Source: Cryobacterium sp. SO2
GTDB taxonomy: Bacteria > Actinomycetota > Actinomycetes > Actinomycetales > Microbacteriaceae
Length of the DNA stretch: 64,000 nt
Direction: 5' to 3'
Assembly (NCBI RefSeq): GCF_026151165.2
Contig: NZ_CP117849.1
Coordinates: 2,108,001-2,172,000 of the forward strand
Shown: positions 34,695-43,550 of the stretch, piece by piece
Position numbering within the stretch: position 1 is the stretch's first letter
Layout of the letters: the number at the start of each line of letters is the position of its first letter
Notes under the pieces: generated by a model
Seen by the model: only the letters and a program-made list of their open reading frames with translations
What the model was told of the DNA's origin: nothing
Databases searched by the model: none
Translations under genes and position numbers: made by a program

Positions 34695-37349
34695 TTAGCG
34701 GGAGACGAGGGTTCGCAGGGTGCCCAGCGCTTCGGGGATCAAGTCCACCTTCGTGCCGCCGCCCTGGGCGAGGTCGTCCTTGCCGCCGCCGCCGCCGCCG
34801 AGGATGCCGGCGAGCTGCTTGGCCAGGGCCCCGGCCTTCGCACCGGCGTCGCGGGCCGCGGCGTTGGTCGCCACGATCACGACGGGCTTGTCCGCCACGG
34901 TCGCCGCGAGGGCCACGACCGCGGGATCGGAGCCCAGGCGTTCCCTGGTGCCGGTGACGAGCATCCGCACGTCGTCGGCGGAGGCGAGCGTCCCGAGGTC
35001 CTCGGCGACGACGGTGAGGTCGCCGATGCGGGTGGCCGTCGCCACGAGGGCGGGCACCCGGTCGCTCAGGGCGCGGGCCTCGAAGGTGGCGATCTTCTTC
35101 TCCGCAGCCTTGAGGCTCTGCATGAGGTCCATGATCTTGGCCGGCAACTGCTCGCGCGGCGTCTTCAGGTTGCTGGTGAGCTGGGACACGATGGCCCGCT
35201 CAGCCGCGAGGTCGCGGAACGCCTCGAGCCCGACGAGGGACTCGACTCGACGGTTGGTCGACCCGACGGAGGCCTCGCTGACCAGATTGATCATGCCGAT
35301 CTCCGAGCTGGTGGCCACGTGGGTGCCCGCACAGAGTTCCCGGGACCAGGGGCCGCCGATGTCGACGACACGCACGCGGTCGCCGTACTTCTCGCCGAAC
35401 AGGGCCATGGCGCCGAGCGCCTTGGCCTCCGCCAGCGGCAGTTCTCTCGTGGTCACCTGGAGGTTGTCGCGGATCGCGTTGTTGGAGATCTCCTCGATCT
35501 CGCTGCGCGTGGCCGGCGACAGGGCCTGGTTCCAGGAGAAGTCGAGCCTGAAGAATCCGGCCTTGTTGTACGAGCCGGACTGGTGCGCGTTCGGGCCCAG
35601 TACCTGGCGGAGCGCCGCGTGCAGGATGTGTGTGCCGGAGTGCGCCTGGCGGGCGCCGCGACGCCAGTCGGGGTCGACGACGCTCGTGGCGGGGTCGCCG
35701 ACGCCCACTTCGCCCGAGCTGACCTGCACCTTGTGGCTGATCAGGCCCTTGACGGGCTTCTGCACGTCGAGAACCTCGAGTTCGTAACCCGGGCCAACGA
35801 TGAGGCCGGCGTCGGCTTCCTGGCCGCCGGACTCGGCGTACAGGGCGGTCTCGGCGAGGATGACCTCGGCGATGTCGCCGGCCACGGCACGGTTCACGGA
35901 TGCGCCGTCGACGATCAGGCCCAGGATGCTGGACTCGGTCTGCAGCATGTCGTAGCCGGTGAACACGGTCTCACCGTGCGCCCGGAAGGCGCTGTAGACG
36001 GACAGGTCGGCGAGGTGGGTCTTCTTGGCCTTGGCGTCGGCCTTCGCCATCGCGCGCTGCTTTGCCATGAGGGTGTCGAAGGCCTCGCGGTTGACGCTCA
36101 GGCCGGCTTCCTCGGCCATTTCGAGGGTGATCTCGATCGGGAAACCATAGGTGTCGTGCAGCAGGAACGCCGTGTCGCCGGGCAGTTCGGCTTTCTGGGC
36201 GCTCTTGGTCTTGGCCACGGCGAGGTCGAGCACGCTCGAGCCGCTCGCGAGGGTGCGCAGGAAGGTCTCTTCCTCGGCGTACGCCGCCTGGCTGATGCGG
36301 TCGAAGTCGGTGGCGACCTCCGGGTATGCGGCGCTCATGGCGTCGCGGGAGGCCGGGAACAGCTCGGTGAACGACGCGGTGTCCACGCCGAGCAGGCGCA
36401 TGGCACGCACGCTGCGGCGCATCAGGCGGCGCAGGATGTAGCCGCGGCCTTCGTTGGACGGCATGACGCCGTCGCTCATGAGCATCAGGGAGGAGCGCAC
36501 GTGGTCCGCGACGATGCGCATTCGCACGTCGTCGTCGTGCACGGCGCCGTAGCGGCGGCCGGAGAGGGCGGCGGCGCGGTCGAGAACGGGGCGGACCTGA
36601 TCGATCTCGTACATGTTCTCGACGCCCTGCTTGAGGAACGCGACGCGCTCCAGGCCCATGCCGGTGTCGATGTTCTTCTTGGGCAGGTCGCCGAGGATCT
36701 GGAAGTCGTTCTTGCCGGTTCCCTCGCCGCGCAAGTACTGCATGAAGACGAGGTTCCAGATCTCCACGTACCTGTCGTCGTCGGTGGCCGGGCCGCCGTC
36801 GATGCCGTAGGCGGGGCCGCGGTCGAAGAAGATCTCGCTGCAGGGGCCGGCCGGGCCGGGCTGACCGGTGGACCAGTAGTTGGTGTCCATGCCGAGGCGC
36901 TGGATGCGGTGCTCGGGGAGTCCGAGGGCGCGCCAGTAACCGAAGGCCTCGTCGTCGTTCTCGTAGACGGTGACCCAGAGGTCCTTTTCGGCGAAGCCGT
37001 AACCGCCGTCGGCCTCACTCGAGGTGAGCAGCTCCCAGGCGTAGCTGATCGCCTGCTCCTTGAAGTAGTCGCCGAAGGAGAAGTTGCCGTTCATCTGGAA
37101 GAACGTGCCGTGCCGCGGGGTCTTGCCGACCTCTTCGATGTCGTTGGTGCGGATGCACTTCTGCACGCTCGTGGCGCGCGGGTACGGGGCAGGAACCAGA
37201 CCGGTGAGGTACGGCACGAACGGCACCATGCCGGCAACGGTGAAGAGGAGGGTGGGGTCGTCGCTGACGAGCGACGCCGAGGGGACAACGGTGTGTCCAC
37301 GGTCGGCGAAGAAGTCGAGCCAGCGCCCGCGGATGTCGGCAGTCTGCAT
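34695..37349 (-). CDS. alaS: Alanyl-tRNA synthetase
   Basis: The 884-residue class II synthetase charges tRNA-Ala. The aminoacylation core begins MQTADIRGRWLDFF. The editing domain carries HSGTHILHAAL and CAGTHVATSSE, which hold the zinc-binding histidines and cysteine. The C-terminal DHHA1-like glycine-rich segment (GILGGGGGGKDDLAQGGG) closes the protein. Length and domain order are normal. Confidence 0.97.
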   Translation of the reverse strand: MQTADIRGRWLDFFADRGHTVVPSASLVSDDPTLLFTVAGMVPFVPYLTGLVPAPYPRATSVQKCIRTNDIEEVGKTPRHGTFFQMNGNFSFGDYFKEQAISYAWELLTSSEADGGYGFAEKDLWVTVYENDDEAFGYWRALGLPEHRIQRLGMDTNYWSTGQPGPAGPCSEIFFDRGPAYGIDGGPATDDDRYVEIWNLVFMQYLRGEGTGKNDFQILGDLPKKNIDTGMGLERVAFLKQGVENMYEIDQVRPVLDRAAALSGRRYGAVHDDDVRMRIVADHVRSSLMLMSDGVMPSNEGRGYILRRLMRRSVRAMRLLGVDTASFTELFPASRDAMSAAYPEVATDFDRISQAAYAEEETFLRTLASGSSVLDLAVAKTKSAQKAELPGDTAFLLHDTYGFPIEITLEMAEEAGLSVNREAFDTLMAKQRAMAKADAKAKKTHLADLSVYSAFRAHGETVFTGYDMLQTESSILGLIVDGASVNRAVAGDIAEVILAETALYAESGGQEADAGLIVGPGYELEVLDVQKPVKGLISHKVQVSSGEVGVGDPATSVVDPDWRRGARQAHSGTHILHAALRQVLGPNAHQSGSYNKAGFFRLDFSWNQALSPATRSEIEEISNNAIRDNLQVTTRELPLAEAKALGAMALFGEKYGDRVRVVDIGGPWSRELCAGTHVATSSEIGMINLVSEASVGSTNRRVESLVGLEAFRDLAAERAIVSQLTSNLKTPREQLPAKIMDLMQSLKAAEKKIATFEARALSDRVPALVATATRIGDLTVVAEDLGTLASADDVRMLVTGTRERLGSDPAVVALAATVADKPVVIVATNAAARDAGAKAGALAKQLAGILGGGGGGKDDLAQGGGTKVDLIPEALGTLRTLVSR

Positions 37350-37418
37350 GGGGTCCGTACTGTTTGCTGGAACGGGCGAACCCGGTCCTGGAGCGGCGTG
37401 AAGGAGAAAGGAGAGAGG

Positions 37419-37640
37419 TTAGGGCTTGGACAGCTCTTCGATGGTGTCTTCGGCGTCGCCCAGGGCGGCGTGCAATTCGGCCTCGCGCTTGCGGTAGCCC
37501 TCGGAGATGGCCTCACCGAACTCGCGGGTCTTTGCGTCCAGGTCGGTGAAGAATCGCTTGCCCTGCTGGGTCTTGTTGACCTCGTGGGCGACGACGAAAC
37601 CGAGGCCGACGCCGACGACCAACCAGATGAAGTTCTTCAT
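37419..37640 (-). CDS. Small single-pass membrane protein
   Basis: The 73-residue protein begins MKNFIWLVVGVGLGFVVAHEVNK, one N-terminal membrane segment, followed by a charged helical tail. The ATG at 37640 has GGGAG upstream. Similar small proteins sit between alaS and a DUF948 gene in other Microbacteriaceae. Its function is unknown, and an envelope-associated role is only inferred. Confidence 0.75.
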   Translation of the reverse strand: MKNFIWLVVGVGLGFVVAHEVNKTQQGKRFFTDLDAKTREFGEAISEGYRKREAELHAALGDAEDTIEELSKP

Positions 37641-37739
37641 GGCATGTGCTCCCTGTGTGTGTGGATGTGATGGCTGTCGGCCGGAACCCCGCTGGTCGAG
37701 CACTGGTGGGCCGAGGCACTCAGTTTCCAGCGTAGTGGA

Positions 37740-38105
37740 CTACTTCTTGCTGCGGCGGGGACGCGAGGCCCTGAAGGCCGCGGTCACCCCGGCGGAGAAT
37801 CCCGCGATCTTGATCAGCGGGCCGCCCACTGTGGCGGCGACCAGCGCGACGAGGGCCGACACGTTGCCGGTGACCTCGGCCACATTCGTGGTGATGGTGT
37901 CGATGGTGGCCAGCTGGTGATTCGTTTGGGCGATGGTGCTCGTCGTTTCCTCGAGGAGCGGCGTCACGTTGTGGCTGAGGTCGCGGATCGCGAGGGTGGT
38001 TTCGTCGAACACCCGGCCCAGTTTGATCAGGGGCAGAGCCAGGAATCCCACCAGGATCGCAAAGACTCCAGCGGCAATCAGGCCGGCGATATCTCCACCA
38101 GACAT
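37740..38105 (-). CDS. DUF948 domain protein
   Basis: The 121-residue protein has an N-terminal membrane segment (about residues 5-28), a coiled-coil-like middle (ETTLAIRDLSHNVTPLLEETTSTI) and a second hydrophobic stretch near 80-105, then a basic tail. This is the usual DUF948 form, related to methyl-accepting-like helical proteins. Function is unknown. It lies between the rpsD terminator and the small membrane protein. Confidence 0.8.
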   Translation of the reverse strand: MSGGDIAGLIAAGVFAILVGFLALPLIKLGRVFDETTLAIRDLSHNVTPLLEETTSTIAQTNHQLATIDTITTNVAEVTGNVSALVALVAATVGGPLIKIAGFSAGVTAAFRASRPRRSKK

Positions 38106-38150
38106 ACGACACCATCCAATTCAGGTCGACCGAGCACGAAGAGAGAACGC

Positions 38151-38181
38151 AAAAGGGCGGATCACCTAGGTGATCCGCCCT
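38151..38181 (-). terminator. Rho-independent terminator of rpsD
   Basis: A perfect palindrome GGGCGGATCACC-TA-GGTGATCCGCCC is followed on the minus strand by TTTTG. It lies 45 bases after the rpsD stop and separates rpsD from the DUF948 gene. Confidence 0.9.
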
Positions 38182-38225
38182 CCAGCGTAGTTCAGTTCCG
38201 GTGCGGCTGGCCGCCCCGGAGGCGA

Positions 38226-38855
38226 CTAGCGTGCTGCGTAGTACTCGACGACGAGCTGAACTTCACAGGTCACGGGGATCTCGATGCGCTTCGGGGCGCG
38301 AACGAGGCGGGCCTGCAGCTTGTCGAGTTCGACCTCGAGGTACGGCGGGAGCTTGGGCAGCAGGTCGACGTGACCGCCGGCCGCGGCGACCTGGAAGGGC
38401 TCGGTGCCCTCGGAGCGCGCCTTGACGTGGATGAGCTGACCCGGCTTCACGCGGAAGGAGGGACGGTCGACCAGCTGGCCGTCAACGAGGATGTGACGGT
38501 GCACAACCATCTGACGGGCCTGGGCGGTGGTGCGGGCGATGGCCGAACGCACGAGGAGGGCGTCGAGACGGGTCTCGAGGATCTCAACCAGGTTCTCACC
38601 GGTCAGGCCCTGACGGCGACGCGCTTCTTCGAAGGCGATCTTGAGCTGTGCTTCGCGGATGCCGTACTGGGCGCGTAAGCGCTGCTTTTCGCGCAGACGC
38701 ACCGCGTAGTCCGAGTCGGTCTTGCGCTTGGTGCGGCCGTGCTCGCCCGGAGCGTAGGGACGCTTCTCGAGGTACTTGGCGGCCTTCGGGGTCAGGGCGA
38801 TGCCCAGGGCCCGCGAGAGGCGGGTCTTACTGCGGGTACGTGACTTGGTAGACAC
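38226..38855 (-). CDS. rpsD: 30S ribosomal protein S4
   Basis: S4 is a primary 16S rRNA-binding protein and often an autoregulator. The 209-residue product has the basic N-terminal domain and the S4 RNA-binding domain with RLDALLVRSAIARTTAQARQ and HILVDGQLVD. The GTG at 38855 follows AAAGGA by five bases and gives MSTKSRTRSKTRL. The likely promoter lies about 190 bases upstream, leaving a long leader. This S4 lies away from the large r-protein clusters, as in other Microbacteriaceae. Confidence 0.96.
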   Translation of the reverse strand: MSTKSRTRSKTRLSRALGIALTPKAAKYLEKRPYAPGEHGRTKRKTDSDYAVRLREKQRLRAQYGIREAQLKIAFEEARRRQGLTGENLVEILETRLDALLVRSAIARTTAQARQMVVHRHILVDGQLVDRPSFRVKPGQLIHVKARSEGTEPFQVAAAGGHVDLLPKLPPYLEVELDKLQARLVRAPKRIEIPVTCEVQLVVEYYAAR

Positions 38856-39042
38856 AGTGTCCTTTCGGATGGAACTGGAAAATGGATACCAGGGCGTGCG
38901 GGCCAACCCGGTTATGGGCAAGCCGGTACGTCATGGGAGATCAGAGGGGTGGGTGCCACGGGCCGCCCGGCTACAGGGCGAATCCACTCCAACTTCGGTG
39001 TCGCGACGCAGCCGCATGACGAAACCAGTTGTAGGCGAAACA

Positions 39043-39048
39043 AGACTA
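39043..39048 (-). promoter_or_regulatory. Candidate -10 for rpsD
   Basis: TAGTCT on the minus strand is the best -10 in the 248-base gap before rpsD. It would give a leader of about 180 bases. Confidence 0.35.
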
Positions 39049-39103
39049 GCACACGGGCCTCCCCCGACGCCCCTGATTCAGGGGCACTGCGCCTACTCGC
39101 CCG

Positions 39104-40441
39104 TCACTCGCCGCGGATGATCCTGCGCAGCTTCGCCAGGCGGGCGGAGACGTCGCGTTCGTTGCCGTGCTCGGTCGGCTGGTAGTACTGCGTGCGCCGA
39201 AGCTCGGTGGGCAGGTAGTCCTGCGTGAGCACGCCCAGGGCGTCGTCGTGCGGATATTTGTAGCCCTTGCCGTGGCCCAACCGTTTCGCTCCCGGGTAGT
39301 GGGCGTCGCGCAGGTGTTTCGGCACGCGGCCGGTGTTGCCGTTCCGCACGTCGGCGATTGCGGCGTCCAGCGCCATGTAGGCGGCGTTGGACTTGGGCGC
39401 GCAGGCGAGGTGCACAACGGCTTGGGCCAGTGGGATGCGCCCCTCCGGCATTCCGATGTATTGCACGGCGTCGGCGGCGGCGATGGCAATCACCAGCGAC
39501 TGCGGGTCGGCCATGCCGATGTCCTCAGAGGCGAGCACGATGATGCGGCGGCAGATGAACCGCGGGTCCTCGCCGGCCTCGATCATGCGGGCCAGATAGT
39601 GCAGGGAGGCGTCGACATCCGAGCCGCGAACCGACTTGATGAACGCGCTGATCACGTCGTAGTGCTCGTCGCCGTTGCGGTCGTAGCGCAGCAGCGCCCT
39701 GTCGACGGCCAGTGACACGATCTCGGTGGTGATGAGTGGCTTCTCGCCCGGGGCGGTGTCGGTGCTCGCCGCGGACACCGAGGCGGCCTCGAGCGCGGTG
39801 AGTGCTCGTCTGGCGTCCCCGGAGGCGAGGCGGATGATGGCGCCGCGTGCCTCCGGGTCGAGCTCGAACCTGTCGGCGAGCCCCCGCGGGTCGGTGACGG
39901 CGCGGTCGACGACGATACCCAGGTCATCGTCGCTGAGAGTCTCCAGGGTCAGCAGCAGCGAGCGCGAGAGCAGCGGCGAGATGACCGAGAAGGAGGGGTT
40001 CTCCGTGGTCGCGGCGACGAGGATGATGATGCCGTTCTCCACGCCGGGCAGCAGGGCATCCTGCTGGGCCTTGCTGAAACGATGGATCTCGTCGAGGAAC
40101 AACACCGTCGACAACCCGTAGAGATCGCGGCTGGTGCGGGCCTCCTCCATCACCTGGCGCACATCACGCACGCCGGCGGACACGGCGGACAGCTCGACGA
40201 ACCGGCGGCCGGAGCTGTGCGCGATGGTTTGCGCCAGCGTGGTTTTGCCGGTGCCCGGCGGGCCCCACAGAATCACCGAAACCGAGCCCTGCTCCCCCGT
40301 CTTGTCGTTGGCAAGGCTGACCAGGGGCGACCCGGGGGTCAGCAAGTGACGCTGGCCGGCGACCTCGGCGAGGCTCGTGGGGCGCATGCGCACAGCGAGC
40401 GGCGTCGCACCGGTGCGGAGGCCAGGTTGGGCAGAAGACAT
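39104..40441 (-). CDS. rarA: Replication-associated AAA ATPase RarA/MgsA
   Basis: RarA acts at stalled replication forks. The 445-residue protein has Walker A GPPGTGKT at residues 60-67, Walker B LFLDEIHRF near 120, and sensor and C-terminal tetramerisation regions ending KLRRIIRGE. It is leaderless by appearance, with TACGCT six bases before the ATG. It is divergent from the cyclophilin gene. Confidence 0.94.
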   Translation of the reverse strand: MSSAQPGLRTGATPLAVRMRPTSLAEVAGQRHLLTPGSPLVSLANDKTGEQGSVSVILWGPPGTGKTTLAQTIAHSSGRRFVELSAVSAGVRDVRQVMEEARTSRDLYGLSTVLFLDEIHRFSKAQQDALLPGVENGIIILVAATTENPSFSVISPLLSRSLLLTLETLSDDDLGIVVDRAVTDPRGLADRFELDPEARGAIIRLASGDARRALTALEAASVSAASTDTAPGEKPLITTEIVSLAVDRALLRYDRNGDEHYDVISAFIKSVRGSDVDASLHYLARMIEAGEDPRFICRRIIVLASEDIGMADPQSLVIAIAAADAVQYIGMPEGRIPLAQAVVHLACAPKSNAAYMALDAAIADVRNGNTGRVPKHLRDAHYPGAKRLGHGKGYKYPHDDALGVLTQDYLPTELRRTQYYQPTEHGNERDVSARLAKLRRIIRGE

Positions 40442-40447
40442 GGCTCA

Positions 40448-40453
40448 AGCGTA
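40448..40453 (-). promoter_or_regulatory. -10 hexamer for leaderless rarA
   Basis: TACGCT on the minus strand is followed by TGAGCC and the rarA ATG, with no Shine-Dalgarno. Confidence 0.45.
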
Positions 40454-40604
40454 GTTTGTGCCACCGACGGCAGGTTCCGGCCGAACGGGGGCCTGAGCGC
40501 TGATTTTTCCCGTCGCGCCCGGATGCGTAGAGTTCACAGTGACCCGGGACACCGTCGCCCGTAAGCCGAGATTTCCCGCCCTTGGCGGCAGCTGGAGGAT
40601 TCAC

Positions 40605-41405
40605 GTGGCACCGAGTTATAAGCAGGATCGCGAAGCCCGCGAGGCACGTGGCCGCGTTCGCGCCTACCAGGCCCGCAAGGCCGTGAACGAGCGTCAGCGC
40701 TCGCGTCGTGTGCGCGATAACGTTCTGGCCGGCAGCATCCTCACGCTGGTGCTCGTGGTCCTGGTCGGTTTCCAGCTGTTCTATTTCAGCGGAGGTCCGG
40801 GCACGCCGGAGCCCACGGCATCCGCGACGGCGACGCCGACGGCATCCGCGACCGCGACCCCCGGAGCCAACTCGGGTGACGTCCCCTCCAGCGACCTGGC
40901 CGAGGGGCGCACCTGGACGGGCACCCTGACCCTCAACGACATCCCTCTCGGTGTCGAACTCGACGGCGCCCTCGCGCCGCAGGCGGTCTCGTCCACGATC
41001 AGCCTCACGGAGTCAGGCTTCTACGACGGCCTCAGCTGCCACCGTCTCACCACCGGCGACGGTTTCTCGGTGCTCCAGTGCGGTGACCCGAACGGCGACG
41101 GCACGGGCGGGCCCGGGTACTTCTATGGGCCGGTCGAGAACGCCCCCGCTGACAACGTCTACCCGGCCGGCACCATCGCCATGGCCAGGTCCACCGACGG
41201 CTACAGCATGGGCAGCCAGTTCTTCATCGTCTACGGCGACACCACGATCCCCGCCAATGAAGCCGGCGGATACACCGTCATCGGCAAGGTCACAAGCGGG
41301 CTCGACCAGGTCGTCAGCCAGATCACGGCCGCCGGGGTGGCCGACGGCTCCACCGACGGGGCTCCGGTCGTGCCGACCACCATCACGGCGTTCTCGGTGC
41401 AGTAG
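40605..41405 (+). CDS. Membrane-anchored cyclophilin-type peptidyl-prolyl isomerase
   Basis: The 266-residue protein has a basic cytoplasmic N-terminus, one membrane segment (about 38-60), an ATATPTASATATP linker and an extracytoplasmic cyclophilin domain with FYDGLSCHRL, MARSTDGYSMGSQFFIVYGD. The GTG at 40605 follows GGAGG by six bases. A leaderless GTG at 40539 behind TAGAGT would add 22 residues. The place next to rel matches ppiB-like genes in mycobacteria. Confidence 0.9.
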   Translation: MAPSYKQDREAREARGRVRAYQARKAVNERQRSRRVRDNVLAGSILTLVLVVLVGFQLFYFSGGPGTPEPTASATATPTASATATPGANSGDVPSSDLAEGRTWTGTLTLNDIPLGVELDGALAPQAVSSTISLTESGFYDGLSCHRLTTGDGFSVLQCGDPNGDGTGGPGYFYGPVENAPADNVYPAGTIAMARSTDGYSMGSQFFIVYGDTTIPANEAGGYTVIGKVTSGLDQVVSQITAAGVADGSTDGAPVVPTTITAFSVQ

Positions 41406-41605
41406 ACACCCGTCGCACCGAAGCCGACACGGTTCGTGTAGTAACAGTTCGGTCGTTTCCGCTGAACCACGGGCAGGCTTGCAATAGGCTTGAGGCCGTA
41501 TGGGCTTCTGCCCCTACTGGCTCGTTCAGGGATTCGTCGGCTGCAGTGCTCCACGCGGGGTGCTCGCCAGTACGGGGAATCAACCAAATCATTAAGGTGA
41601 GGCTC

Positions 41606-42838
41606 TTGACTACGACAGATCAGCAACCATGGGGTCGCGTAGACGAATCCGGCACTGTCTACGTGCGCGAAGCCGTCGGGGAACGCGCCGTCGGCCAGTA
41701 TCCCGATGCGACTCCGGAAGAGGCACTCGCCTACTTCCAGCGTAAGTACGTCGAGTTGAACGGGCAGGTCACCCTGCTCGAACAGCGCGCCAAGGGTGGT
41801 GCGCCCGCCGCGGACATCGCCAAGTCGGTCGCGAACCTCTCGAAGTCGGTCGCAACGGCCAATGCCGTCGGCAACCTCGCCGCCCTCGCCGAGCGCCTCG
41901 GCGCCCTCGGCGGCACTGTTACCGAGCTCACCGAGCAGCAGAGCGTTGAGGCCAAGGCCGCCGGCGCCGCGGCCGTCGCCGAGCGGGCCGCCATCGTCGA
42001 GGAGGCCGAACGCCTCGCCGCCGAAGACCCGGCCAAGACGCAGTGGAAGCAGACCAGCGCTGCCCTCGACGCGCTCTTCGCCAAGTGGCAGGCGCACCAG
42101 CACGACGCTCCGCGGATCCCGAAGGGCGAGGCCAACGAGCTCTGGAAGCGATTCCGTGCGGCTCGCACCACGATCGAGCAGAACCGCAAGGCGTTCTTCG
42201 CCGAGCTCGACAGCGCCCACAAGGATGTCCGCAACCGCAAGCAGCAGCTGATCGAGAAGGCAGAGGCGCTGGCGCCGCAGGGTGCCGACGGTATCCCCGC
42301 CTACCGCAACCTGCTGGAAGACTGGAAGGCCGCCGGCCGCTCGGGCAAGAAGCAGGACGACGCCATGTGGGCCAAGTTCAAGGCCGCCGGAGACGTGCTG
42401 TACTCTGTGAAGTCCGAGATCGACGCCCAGGACAACGAAGAGTTCGCCGGCAACCTCGTGGTTAAGCTCGAGCTGCTCACCGAGGCCGAGACCCTCCTCA
42501 CCGAGACCGACAGGGTCAAGGCCCGCGAGGTGCTCAGCTCCGTGCAGCGCCGCTGGGATGCCGCAGGCAAGGTCCCCCGCGACCAGGTCAAGCCCGTCGA
42601 AGAGCGCATGCGCAAGGTTGAAGCCGCCGTGCGCAAGCTCGACGACGACCACTGGAAGCGCAACAACCCCGAGACCAAGGCTCGCGCCGAGGGCCTCGCC
42701 GGCCAGCTGCACGACGCGATCGCCAAGCTGGAGGCCGAACTGGCCGCAGCGCAGGAGACCAAGGACGCCCGCAAGATCAAGGACGCCACTGAGGCGCTGG
42801 AGACTCGCAAGGCGTGGCTCAAGGCCATCGGCCAGTAA
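41606..42838 (+). CDS. DUF349 domain protein
   Basis: The 410-residue protein is rich in charged alpha-helical, probably coiled-coil, segments with repeated DUF349 units (for example WKQTSAALDALFAKWQA and LWKRFRAARTTIEQNR, each with a central tryptophan). The TTG start at 41606 lies just after AAGGTGAGG. The longer frame from 41546 is not supported. Function is poorly known; DUF349 proteins are conserved near rel in actinobacteria. Confidence 0.85.
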   Translation: MTTTDQQPWGRVDESGTVYVREAVGERAVGQYPDATPEEALAYFQRKYVELNGQVTLLEQRAKGGAPAADIAKSVANLSKSVATANAVGNLAALAERLGALGGTVTELTEQQSVEAKAAGAAAVAERAAIVEEAERLAAEDPAKTQWKQTSAALDALFAKWQAHQHDAPRIPKGEANELWKRFRAARTTIEQNRKAFFAELDSAHKDVRNRKQQLIEKAEALAPQGADGIPAYRNLLEDWKAAGRSGKKQDDAMWAKFKAAGDVLYSVKSEIDAQDNEEFAGNLVVKLELLTEAETLLTETDRVKAREVLSSVQRRWDAAGKVPRDQVKPVEERMRKVEAAVRKLDDDHWKRNNPETKARAEGLAGQLHDAIAKLEAELAAAQETKDARKIKDATEALETRKAWLKAIGQ

Positions 42839-42929
42839 CAACCGGCTTGATCCGAACGGGATCGGAAAATCTGTCCACAGATTTTCCGGTCCCGTTCCGC
42901 GTATCCGGGGAGCCCCGCAGACTCGGACG

Positions 42930-43550
42930 ATGACAACGCTCGTTCCCGCCGCCCTCACCGAAGCCGACCTCCCGCTGGCCGAACTGGCGTGCGCCCGCCT
43001 GGACGGCGAGCTCTTCGGCCTGGCCGGTTCCTGGTGTCCGATCGACGCCCCCGATGGACCGGAGACGCGGGCTGGGGCTCTCCAGCGCACCGCGCCGCAC
43101 CGGGCCGCGGCCGAACGGCTCACGGCCGCCTGGATCTACGGTCTCGCGCCGGAGCCAGCCGAACACCAATTCTGCGTGGATGTCGGCGCTCGCACGGTGA
43201 AACATCCCGGGTCTGGCGTGTGCCTGCGCGAGGTGAGGCTCGGCGACGCCGACGCCGTGCTGCTTGGCCGTCTGTTGGTGACCACTCCCCTGCGCACGGC
43301 GGTGGATCTCGCCAGATGGGGAACGAGCCGGGACCACCCGGCCGACACCGGGCTCATCGCGGCGCTCCTGGCACACGCCGGCCTGGCACAGGTGACCGCC
43401 GGCGACGCGCGAACGCCGCCCGCCGACGACGCGAGTACGGCCGCGGCAGTCGTGTCCGGGCTCCGCGGGATCTCCTTCACCCGCGTCGCCCAGGCTCAAC
43501 TCAGGGACGCCTTCCGACTGCTCGGGGCTCAGCCGTCGCTGACCCGGTAG
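42930..43550 (+). CDS. AbiEi-like antitoxin-family protein
   Basis: The 206-residue protein has the motif VTTPLRTAVDLARWG near residues 114-128, typical of the C-terminal AbiEi antitoxin region. The rest is alanine-rich and weakly conserved. No AbiEii nucleotidyltransferase toxin lies nearby, so a type IV toxin-antitoxin role is doubtful. The last 22 bases overlap the 3' end of rel on the opposite strand. Codon use looks like its neighbours. Confidence 0.5.
   Translation: MTTLVPAALTEADLPLAELACARLDGELFGLAGSWCPIDAPDGPETRAGALQRTAPHRAAAERLTAAWIYGLAPEPAEHQFCVDVGARTVKHPGSGVCLREVRLGDADAVLLGRLLVTTPLRTAVDLARWGTSRDHPADTGLIAALLAHAGLAQVTAGDARTPPADDASTAAAVVSGLRGISFTRVAQAQLRDAFRLLGAQPSLTR

Noticed and set aside
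41231..43123. 630-codon minus-strand frame
   Set aside because: It is antisense to the cyclophilin and DUF349 genes and lacks domain signs.
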